Shown here: positions 7,083 through 12,600 of the stretch, piece by piece
How the letters are laid out: every line of letters begins with the position of its first letter
How positions within the stretch are numbered: position 1 is the first letter of the stretch
IMG/VR virus record: IMGVR_UViG_3300044961_000066
Location: 1-29,356 of that record
Source of the DNA: a virus
Strand: one strand, 5' to 3'
Length of the DNA: 29,356 nt
Translations under genes and position numbers: made by a program
Notes under the pieces: model-generated
Database searches by the model: none
What the model saw: only the letters and a program-made list of their open reading frames with translations
What the model was told of the DNA's origin: nothing

Positions 7083-8153
7083 TTAAGATTTCTCGCTGTA
7101 TCGCGTTAGTGGAACAAAGGTTGTAGTCAACCACTCGTCTAAGTTTGTAAACCCTCCTAGCAATCTATGCTTGACGAACAGTTGTGTCAAGCTCAACTTG
7201 TTTAGACTGTTTATAGGCGCGTCAAATTGCTCTAAAACCTTGATACGAGTATGACCGCTCATATGTTGTTCGTCCAATCGCATGAGTGTCATATTACGTT
7301 CAATAATTTCTTTATTATCTAAAATGATCTGACACGCCACATTTTTCTTTTTAGCTTGTTTCGCGGCTTCAATTTTTTCTTCGCACTGCGAATAGATGTG
7401 CGCCCACGGAATTTGTTTATCCGTGGCAAGCTCAGGAAAGTTTTTAATTAGAGTTGCCGGTCCTACACCTTTAACACCAGGAATGTTATCACTGCTATCA
7501 CCATCAATCGTGCGAAAAATCATAAAATTTGATGGGTGAATGCCGTATTCTTCCACTACGGCATCTTCGGTATAGATTTTCTTTTTGGTGGGATTGTAGA
7601 CACGAATTTTCGTATCTACAAGTTGTAAGAAATCTTTGTCGTTTGACATGATATAAGCATCGCCGTCACGCTCGGATACAAGTTTTGCCAAATAGGCAAG
7701 CACATCATCGGCTTCTACGTTATCAACAGAAATCACTGTGAGTGGGAGAAACGTCATAGCCTCTACGAGCTGAATCAACTGACGTTTCTGATTTTCTAAT
7801 TCAGCTTCTTTCGTGTCAAAATCATATGCACGATTGAGCTTCGTCATAGACTTGCGATTTTCTTTATATTCACTGAATATTTCTCGGCGTTTCTTACTGC
7901 CGCCACGACCATCGAATACTACCACACACCGTGACGGACGAATAATACGAATGGCTTGGCCGATGGAACGAAGAAATCCCGTGAATCCACCGATATGTTC
8001 TCCATTATCATTTAGAGTTGGGATAGCTGCAAAACAACGTATAAATACGTTGAGCTAAAGCCCATCAATTAATAGAACTTTACTGTCTCTATTAATGACG
8101 GGCGATTCCTCCATATTTTTTTGAAATGTTTTTAATTTCTCAGCTAAGTCCAT
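7083..8153 (-). CDS. 5'-3' exonuclease (RNase H/FEN family) with in-frame UAG at codon 33
   Basis: A flap-endonuclease/PIN-like nuclease that removes RNA primers and 5' flaps. Motifs after the stop include VVFDGRGGSKKRREIFSEYK, VEADDVLAYLAK, MSNDKDFLQLVD and the helix-hairpin-helix DGDSSDNIPGVKGVGPATL, with the acidic metal ligands in place. The frame begins at ATG 8153, which has a clear GGAG 9 nt upstream. Codons 1-32 end KVLLIDGL, then UAG (8057-8055), then LNVFIRCFAAIPTLNDNG in the same frame. The conserved N-terminal motif IDGLN is thus split by the stop. The next in-frame ATG (7925) would drop this metal-binding strand and about 76 codons. Alternatives are a nonsense allele, readthrough, or a 6-nt hop (see findings). 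With a hop the product is 354 aa. Confidence 0.88.
8052..8060 (-). other. Candidate recoding (hop) site CTT TAG CTC
   Basis: Reading the minus strand, codon 32 is CTT (Leu), codon 33 is TAG and codon 34 is CTC (Leu). One Leu tRNA could leave CTT and re-pair at CTC, skipping six nucleotides. This would give IDG-L-NVFIR, which agrees with the family consensus better than readthrough (IDGL-x-LNVFIR). Confidence 0.5.
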
Positions 8154-8189
8154 GTTTGATATTCTCCAAAACTTCGGCATTTTTTGCTA

Positions 8190-8218
8190 ATTGTATAATT
8201 CCACGTGATCCATAACAA
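8190..8218 (-). promoter_or_regulatory. Candidate sigma70-like promoter for exonuclease-helicase
   Basis: On the minus strand TTGTTA (8218-8213) is followed by a 17-nt spacer and TACAAT (8195-8190). The start codon lies about 37 nt further on, with a ribosome-binding site between. It sits just after two hairpins that could stop upstream transcription. The -10 matches the consensus at 5 of 6 bases and the -35 at 4 of 6. Confidence 0.4.
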
Positions 8219-8260
8219 ACTCCCCACTACTAAACAGTTATTTATAAGTGGTGGGGAGTT
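8218..8260 (-). terminator. Strong hairpin with TATAAATA in its loop
   Basis: The arms 8218-8231 and 8247-8260 pair over 14 positions with one wobble (AACTCCCCAC core). The 15-nt loop and its edge contain, on the minus strand, TATAAATA (8246-8239), the T4 late-promoter core. A weak U-tract (GTTTGTTAT) follows. It could be a second terminator, a late promoter embedded in a dyad, or an RNA processing site. The sequence alone does not decide. Confidence 0.5.
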
Positions 8261-8274
8261 GCGGTGAAAGATCG

Positions 8275-8313
8275 TATATAAAGATGATTCGTCATTAATG
8301 GTTCAGAATCATC
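8275..8313 (-). terminator. Candidate terminator after the small acidic gene
   Basis: Perfect 8-bp arms GATGATTC and GAATCATC (8313-8306 and 8290-8283) flank a 15-nt loop. TTTATATA follows on the minus strand. The hairpin begins at the stop codon of the 77-aa gene, a usual place for an intrinsic terminator, though the stem is AT-rich. Confidence 0.5.
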
Positions 8314-8545
8314 AATCTTCTGAAATTAGACACACCGCATCTTCCGAACCATCAATATTGATATTTTCATCGTCAATCAAGTCGTCTTCACTGACAAAAT
8401 CAGTTGCTCCTGACTCGTCTTCAATCCAATACCCCACAATGAGTTCATCAAGTGGTGAGATTCGTGTTTGACTGGCGTTTGATAGAATTACTACTGCTTG
8501 AGGATTACATCCCGAAAGTATATCAATAAGTTCTTCAACTGTCAT
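8312..8545 (-). CDS. Small acidic hypothetical protein (77 aa)
   Basis: A 77-aa protein starting MTVEELIDILSGCNPQAVVI. The N-terminal helix plus the NPQAVVIL segment resembles small phage proteins of the MTVxELIxxL type, whose function is unknown. The second half is rich in Asp and Glu (SEDDLIDDENINIDGSED) and ends acidic. The start overlaps the stop of the uvsX C-half by 4 nt (ATGA), which supports the start and indicates translational coupling. A hairpin terminator follows its stop. The acidity could suit binding to a basic protein or DNA mimicry, but that is speculation. Confidence 0.7.
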   Translation of the reverse strand: MTVEELIDILSGCNPQAVVILSNASQTRISPLDELIVGYWIEDESGATDFVSEDDLIDDENINIDGSEDAVCLISED

Positions 8546-9786
8546 TCTTCAACTCCCACCGAAACTTCGCGGTCTTCCGAAGATAGTGATTCTGATGAAT
8601 AGCTCATAATATGTGCGGCTGCCATCTTTTCATAAATTTCCGACTGGAGTTCTGGATTTGTCTCCAACCAATTACGCCACTCCTTGCTCTCCATTCTATG
8701 ATCGGTGCCTTCATTATCTGTATATGTGATATATGCACCACCAGTGCTGACAATGTTTTTGGCCTTACAATAGTCTTTCCATGATGTCAGATCATCAATA
8801 CCGCGATCAAAGTATACATCAAACTCAGCGGTGCGGAATGGCGGACCAAGGCGATTCTTAATCACCGATGCCTTGACGTTCACACCAAGCACTTCCTTGT
8901 TCTTGTTAGTAATCTTCCCCGTAACAGACAAACGCAAACGAGTTGAGGCGTGGAATGCAATTGCCTTACCACCCGAAGTCGTCCAAGGATCACTAAATGC
9001 CGGAGCATTCAATTTCTGGCGAAGCTGATTGGTGAATACTAGTGCAATCTTTTGTTTAGCAATGAGCTGAGTGACTTTACGCATCGCCTTGCTCAAGATA
9101 ATAGCCTTGCCTGTTGCATATCCGTCTTTATTATAGTCGGATTCAAGTTCAGCGGCAGTTGGTACACCAGCAACAGAGTCCACTACAATAATGACCTTCT
9201 TATCCGCGTTACCGCCTTTACGTACCGTTTCAATGATCTTTTCGATCATTATGAAAATGTCTTCTAAAGTTTCTGGTTGAGCATATACCATCTTATTGAA
9301 GTCAAGACCAATGGCTTCATAAAATTCTGCGTTGACGGCATTTTCTGTGTCAATTAACACAGATACACCACCTTCACGTTGAACATTTGCCATCATATGT
9401 GCTGCCAACAAACTTTTACCTGAATTGTGATTTAACATACCATTACCAAAATACGCATGTTCATCATCATCCACAGTAATATCTACAATTGGATATTGGC
9501 CGATAAATTCTACGGACACAACTTTAGAATATGTCCCATCATCACATAAAACCGAGTGTAATCCAACTCGTAAATGTTGTGTTTCAACCCAACCCGCATT
9601 TGTGAAAAACTTATGTTCTTTTGATGTTTTTATGGAATAGGAATTTTCTAGAGTAACCAAAAATGTATCAAGTATTCCTTTCTCTATGTAGTTAGAAATT
9701 GGTGAATATGTACCATTTCTAGTTTTTACCTTAACCGTCTTTCCTTCGGATAACAGTTTTTTAACTTCTCGGATTTCAATTATCAT
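8542..9786 (-). CDS. uvsX: UvsX/RecA recombinase, C-terminal part with 121-aa intein C-fragment
   Basis: A 414-aa ORF. Residues 1-121 are intein sequence ending GMLNHN, and residue 122 starts the C-extein SGKSLLAAHMMANVQ, the second half of the Walker A loop. The C-extein has Walker B KVIIVVDSVAGVPT (about 198-211), TNQLRQK and the DNA-binding-loop-like segment PWTTSGGKAIAFHASTRLRL (about 268-287), all typical of RecA/UvsX filament recombinases. Joined to the N-half, the mature protein is about 371 aa, close to RecA (353) and T4 UvsX (391). ATG 9786 has no purine-rich ribosome-binding sequence (AATAAAAACAT precedes it). It may depend on coupling to the small overlapping ORF upstream. UvsX catalyses strand exchange for recombination-dependent replication. 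Confidence 0.93.
   Translation of the reverse strand: MIIEIREVKKLLSEGKTVKVKTRNGTYSPISNYIEKGILDTFLVTLENSYSIKTSKEHKFFTNAGWVETQHLRVGLHSVLCDDGTYSKVVSVEFIGQYPIVDITVDDDEHAYFGNGMLNHNSGKSLLAAHMMANVQREGGVSVLIDTENAVNAEFYEAIGLDFNKMVYAQPETLEDIFIMIEKIIETVRKGGNADKKVIIVVDSVAGVPTAAELESDYNKDGYATGKAIILSKAMRKVTQLIAKQKIALVFTNQLRQKLNAPAFSDPWTTSGGKAIAFHASTRLRLSVTGKITNKNKEVLGVNVKASVIKNRLGPPFRTAEFDVYFDRGIDDLTSWKDYCKAKNIVSTGGAYITYTDNEGTDHRMESKEWRNWLETNPELQSEIYEKMAAAHIMSYSSESLSSEDREVSVGVEE
9424..9786 (-). other. Atypical split intein C-fragment of UvsX (121 aa)
   Basis: The fragment holds block B (SIKTSKEHKFFTNAGWVE, about 51-68), block F (IVDITVDDDEHAYFGNG, about 100-116) and block G LNHN with +1 Ser. Only block A is missing. 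There is no endonuclease domain. Most of the splicing fold is therefore on the C-side, the reverse of ordinary split inteins. Confidence 0.92.
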
Positions 9787-9943
9787 ATGTTTTTATTGGT
9801 CGAGTGTAATTTTTTTCACTGATTACTAACTTATTCTGAGACATTAATTCATCGATCCACTGAATAGTTAGTATTGGTAAATTGTATGTATGTTCTGTTA
9901 TGAAGTCTGCGAAAAGATTTCGTTCACGACAGTAATTTTGCAA
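9776..9943 (-). CDS. Possible short ORF between the uvsX halves
   Basis: The 189-nt gap between the uvsX halves contains an open frame that ends with TGA at 9776, overlapping the C-half start by 11 nt. From a possible TTG start at 9943 it gives 55 aa (includes NYCRERNLFADFITEH and LTIQWIDELMSQNKLV). The composition looks protein-like, but there is no clear ribosome-binding site, and the first ATG would leave only 23 residues. It could be a remnant of an intervening gene, such as a homing endonuclease, or a leader that delivers ribosomes to the C-half. No family is recognised. Confidence 0.3.
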   Translation of the reverse strand: MQNYCRERNLFADFITEHTYNLPILTIQWIDELMSQNKLVISEKNYTRPIKTYDN

Positions 9944-9975
9944 TGCAATAAATTAAGTAGTGGGGCTGGTCAGAA

Positions 9976-10251
9976 TTACTCTATTTCTACATCGATCAAT
10001 GTATCTTCTGTAACACATCCCTCAAGTCCTGTGAGTTCGGTTATTCTACCGCAAGCAATGCCACCGTTTACACGATTTGAAATTGCGAGGTCAAGAAGAG
10101 ATGATCCCGTAGATATGAAATCAGTAAGATCGGTTGGCGTTTCTTCTTGTCCAATAACATACGCTACCTGACCATCCTTAAATGTTTTATTCAGGGTGTC
10201 AACAATAGCAGACGCTAATTCTTCTGGATCAGGTCCATTCTTTTTTGCCAT
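9976..10251 (-). CDS. uvsX: UvsX/RecA recombinase, N-terminal part with 13-aa intein N-fragment
   Basis: A 91-aa ORF. Residues 1-78 are RecA/UvsX N-extein, including FISTGSSLLDLAISN and GGIACGRITELTGLEG, the strand leading into the P-loop. Residues 79-91, CVTEDTLIDVEIE, are an intein block A followed by a TAA stop. The Walker A motif GLEG-SGKS is completed only when residue 78 is ligated to Ser122 of the other half. Neither half can bind ATP alone. The gene follows the gp32 terminator; its ATG has only a short GAG upstream. Recombinase identity is firm from the joined motif and domain order. Confidence 0.92.
   Translation of the reverse strand: MAKKNGPDPEELASAIVDTLNKTFKDGQVAYVIGQEETPTDLTDFISTGSSLLDLAISNRVNGGIACGRITELTGLEGCVTEDTLIDVEIE
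9979..10017 (-). other. Atypical split intein N-fragment of UvsX (13 aa)
   Basis: The fragment has only the catalytic Cys1 and block A (CVTEDTLI) plus five residues, ending at a stop codon. This break corresponds to the early split position used in engineered S1-type inteins, and to the few natural atypically split inteins with very short N-fragments. Confidence 0.9.
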
Positions 10252-10264
10252 AAGTTATCTCATA

Positions 10265-10300
10265 GACAAAGAAAGGCAGGGGATCAAATGATCCCCTACC
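10265..10300 (-). terminator. Rho-independent terminator after gp32
   Basis: On the minus strand GGTAGGGGATC and GATCCCCTGCC form an 11-bp stem (one G-U pair) around a 4-nt ATTT loop. The U-rich TTTCTTTGT follows. It begins 13 nt after the gp32 stop, so gp32 mRNA is likely a discrete transcript with its own promoter at 11266-11294. Confidence 0.78.
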
Positions 10301-10312
10301 AGTTTCTTGTGG

Positions 10313-11131
10313 TTAGTTATTAAAGAGATTTGCGAATTCTTCCTCGACATCAGAAGCAGCCTTCTTTACGCCCCGAGACTTCGTGGCGCTCGGAGAAGGA
10401 GTATCTTCTACATCATCGCCCCAACCCTCTTCCGTAACCTGCGTAACTTTACGGGTGGTCGGCGTGCTCGAACCACCACCATTGACGAAACGATTTAGTA
10501 CATCCTTGAGCTCATCATAAGACAACTTCTTGTAGAGCTCCATCAAGTCTGGCTGTTCCGTGAGCCACTGCTTAAGCAATGCGGCGTCGTTAGTAAGAGC
10601 AGTCTGCTTCGGCGATACACGAACTGCCGTCTTGGCAAAGCCCGTGTCCGACTTTTCCTGTGGTGTGAAAACGACCTTGATGTCACGACCCGTTTGTGGA
10701 TCGGTGATATCGCCGAAATCCGGGTCGGCCATCACAGAGAGAAGCTCCTGATATACCGTCTTTCCAAATGCCCAGAAGCGAACACCCTGACCTGGGTTCT
10801 TGCGGTCAATGACAGGCACGAAAGTACGAATCTGTGGCGCAAACTTCTTAGCTTCGCGATATTCGTCCTTGGTCAAACCCCCGGCGGCGATGAGATTTTC
10901 ACTGAACTCTGCAATGGGATCGGGTTCACCGAAGGAAAGCGGAGAAAGATATGTCTTATTACCGAGATAGTGGAAGTACAATTCCACAAATGGATTGTCT
11001 GGATTGGTTGACAACGGTAGGATGCGAACTTGATTTTCGCCTTCCTGTGGCTTCCACAAGATCTGCGAGCGGTCTGCGCCGCCTTTGAGCTGGGTGAGCT
11101 TGTTTTTAAGTGCGTTAAGATCGAGAGGCAT
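10313..11131 (-). CDS. 32: Single-stranded DNA-binding protein, T4 gp32-like
   Basis: A 272-aa protein that coats single-stranded DNA in replication and recombination. The N-terminal LNALKNKLTQLKGG resembles the basic cooperativity region of gp32. The core (about 25-205) contains VRILPLSTNPDNPFVELYFHYLG and the segment RTFVPVIDRKNPGQGVRFWAFGK, both characteristic of gp32-type OB-fold proteins of T4-like phages. A linker rich in Ser, Thr and Pro leads to an acidic tail ending DVEEEFANLFNN, the usual docking site for partner proteins. I do not see the His-Cys3 zinc cluster of T4 gp32. The start has TAGGAG upstream. It stands alone between a strong promoter and a terminator, fitting high expression. 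Confidence 0.9.
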   Translation of the reverse strand: MPLDLNALKNKLTQLKGGADRSQILWKPQEGENQVRILPLSTNPDNPFVELYFHYLGNKTYLSPLSFGEPDPIAEFSENLIAAGGLTKDEYREAKKFAPQIRTFVPVIDRKNPGQGVRFWAFGKTVYQELLSVMADPDFGDITDPQTGRDIKVVFTPQEKSDTGFAKTAVRVSPKQTALTNDAALLKQWLTEQPDLMELYKKLSYDELKDVLNRFVNGGGSSTPTTRKVTQVTEEGWGDDVEDTPSPSATKSRGVKKAASDVEEEFANLFNN

Positions 11132-11229
11132 AATTAATAACTCCTAAATGTGTAAGTGGTTAATTCGTCACTAGCATAAAATAGTAACCCGGCGTTTTGC
11201 CTTGTTTCTATAACCAGTATGACAGACGT

Positions 11230-11256
11230 AACGATACTAATATATAAGTTATCGTT
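11230..11256 (-). promoter_or_regulatory. Dyad in the gp32 leader
   Basis: Inverted 7-bp arms AACGATA and TATCGTT flank a 13-nt AT-rich centre. It lies just downstream of the predicted gp32 transcription start, about 100 nt before the start codon. It could be an operator or an mRNA hairpin; T4 gp32 represses its own translation through leader structure, but equivalence here is inference. Confidence 0.35.
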
Positions 11257-11265
11257 CACTCTTCA

Positions 11266-11294
11266 ATCATACATCAACAATCGAGGTTTGTCAA
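11266..11294 (-). promoter_or_regulatory. Strong sigma70-type promoter for gp32
   Basis: On the minus strand TTGACA (11294-11289, perfect -35) is followed by exactly 17 nt and TATGAT (11271-11266, 5 of 6 to consensus). It overlaps the stop codon of the 135-aa gene and leaves a leader of about 125 nt before the gp32 ATG. It is the best promoter match I found in the window. Confidence 0.75.
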
Positions 11295-11698
11295 GCTACT
11301 TCTTCAACTTTCACAATTTTGTGCAATTTAGTGTTTATCTTTTTGAGCTTATTATATGCAGTTACAAGAATTGTGTTCTTATATTCATCCCAAGGTACTT
11401 TGAAGCTCTTATCTACATTACCATTGTTGAGATCCGCAATCAATAGATTGAGAGCATTGATTGTATACAAGGTATTCGTAGACTTTTTTCTGTGTAAAGA
11501 AATTGTAGCAGGCGGAATATCTCTGCGGGGTGCAACATCGTTATTGATGTTGTATGTGCAGCAAAAAGAATCGGAGTTTTCCATGTTTTCCAAGACATAA
11601 ATTGTATCAAACGCAATTTCGTAAGTGCTTACGATGGCCTTGAGTGTGACTTCCAAATCGGCATTGCTACAAAAAGTACATAAAAGTTGAGTTTGCAT
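11291..11698 (-). CDS. Hypothetical protein (135 aa)
   Basis: A 135-aa protein beginning MQTQLLCTFCSNADLEVTLK. The family is not recognised. It has a CTFC motif near the N-terminus, a central basic stretch (LHRKKSTNTLY) and a Lys-rich C-terminus (NKLKKINTKLHKIVKVEEVA) likely to be helical. There is no membrane segment. The ribosome-binding site TTTGGAG lies about 9 nt upstream, with a perfect 8-bp hairpin immediately before it. It lies between ugd-like and gp32, in a position where T4-like phages carry small early regulatory genes, but no function can be assigned. Confidence 0.7.
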   Translation of the reverse strand: MQTQLLCTFCSNADLEVTLKAIVSTYEIAFDTIYVLENMENSDSFCCTYNINNDVAPRRDIPPATISLHRKKSTNTLYTINALNLLIADLNNGNVDKSFKVPWDEYKNTILVTAYNKLKKINTKLHKIVKVEEVA

Positions 11699-11712
11699 GT
11701 AACTGACTCCAA

Positions 11713-11735
11713 ATGATGTAACACAACTACATCAT
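11713..11735 (-). promoter_or_regulatory. Perfect hairpin upstream of the 135-aa gene
   Basis: ATGATGTA and TACATCAT form an 8-bp perfect stem with a 7-nt loop. It lies directly 5' of the TTTGGAG ribosome-binding site. It may be a translational operator, an RNA processing site or a weak terminator for the upstream gene; the U-tract is only three bases. Confidence 0.4.
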
Positions 11736-11760
11736 AAGTAGTCAATTATATACTCATAGT

Positions 11761-12600
11761 TCAATTATCTGACACTGCACGACCCTTGAGTTGTTCCCAA
11801 TCCCGTTCCGGCCTGTCTATGGTTATGTTCCGTTTCCAAATAGCCTCAATTACCGGCGTAGGTATCTTCAACTTCTTCGCAAACGCTAAAAACGCACTAA
11901 CATCCTTGGGAAAACAAACCCCGCCGAACCCCCGGTGACCATCAGGACCAGGCACCTTCCAATGACTCGTTCCCAGTCGTTTATCTAGTGTTGCAATTTT
12001 GATTACACGATCATATTCGACTCCAATACCATCACACACGGACTTGATTTCATTGGCAAATGACACCTTTGTACTCAAAAATGTGTTAGCAACATATTTT
12101 ACCATTTCGGCCGTTTTCCAATCTGTGAGTACCACAGGTACACCGGGAAATGCTTTTGTATACACGTTTTCTACTACTCGCACTGCGTCGGTTTTTCCAC
12201 CCAAGACAATACGATCTTGATTTTTGAAATCGTCGATATGATTCGCTTCAGTCAAAAATTCTGGATTGAATACAACACTAATTCCAAATGGAGATTTATC
12301 AAGTCGTTCGCACGTGCCCGGCGGAACCGTGGACCGAATTACCACAATTTTTTGTGTTGTAGCAAGTCGATTGATGGCATTGACAACTTGTTCAACAATA
12401 CTAATATCACATGATCCATTTTTTCGCATTGGAGTCGGAACCGATACGAAAATTGTGTCACACCATCCCACCAATTCTCTTAACGAAGACACCGTACATT
12501 TATCGGGGTCAATATCCCAAACATCAATTGTATAGTGATCTTTCATACCTTCGTAAAAAGCTTCGCCAATGAAACCTTTACCTACCAATCCTATTCTCAT
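11761..12600 (-). CDS. UDP-glucose/GDP-mannose 6-dehydrogenase-like protein, short form
   Basis: A 279-aa nucleotide-sugar dehydrogenase-like enzyme, a family that oxidises UDP-glucose (or a relative) to the uronic acid with two NAD. The N-terminal Rossmann motif is GLVGKGFIGEAF (about 4-15). VPTPMRKNGSCDIS (about 55-68) and RSTVPPGTCERL (about 89-100) follow, then the substrate-lid FNPEFLTEA (about 111-119). The catalytic Cys is in FGGVCFPKD (C229). Usual enzymes are about 390-450 aa; this one stops shortly after the central dimerisation helix and lacks the C-terminal UDP-binding domain. Its ATG overlaps the polymerase stop by 4 nt. It may modify host or virion glycans; the substrate is unknown. 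Confidence 0.85.
   Translation of the reverse strand: MRIGLVGKGFIGEAFYEGMKDHYTIDVWDIDPDKCTVSSLRELVGWCDTIFVSVPTPMRKNGSCDISIVEQVVNAINRLATTQKIVVIRSTVPPGTCERLDKSPFGISVVFNPEFLTEANHIDDFKNQDRIVLGGKTDAVRVVENVYTKAFPGVPVVLTDWKTAEMVKYVANTFLSTKVSFANEIKSVCDGIGVEYDRVIKIATLDKRLGTSHWKVPGPDGHRGFGGVCFPKDVSAFLAFAKKLKIPTPVIEAIWKRNITIDRPERDWEQLKGRAVSDN

Noticed and set aside
8040-8047. TATAAATA on the plus strand as a late promoter
   Set aside because: It lies inside the exonuclease coding sequence and points away from all genes. No plus-strand gene is supported downstream.
8055-8057. Genome-wide reassignment of TAG to an amino acid
   Set aside because: dut ends at TAG exactly at its normal C-terminus (GFGSTGR), and no other long gene contains an in-frame TAG.
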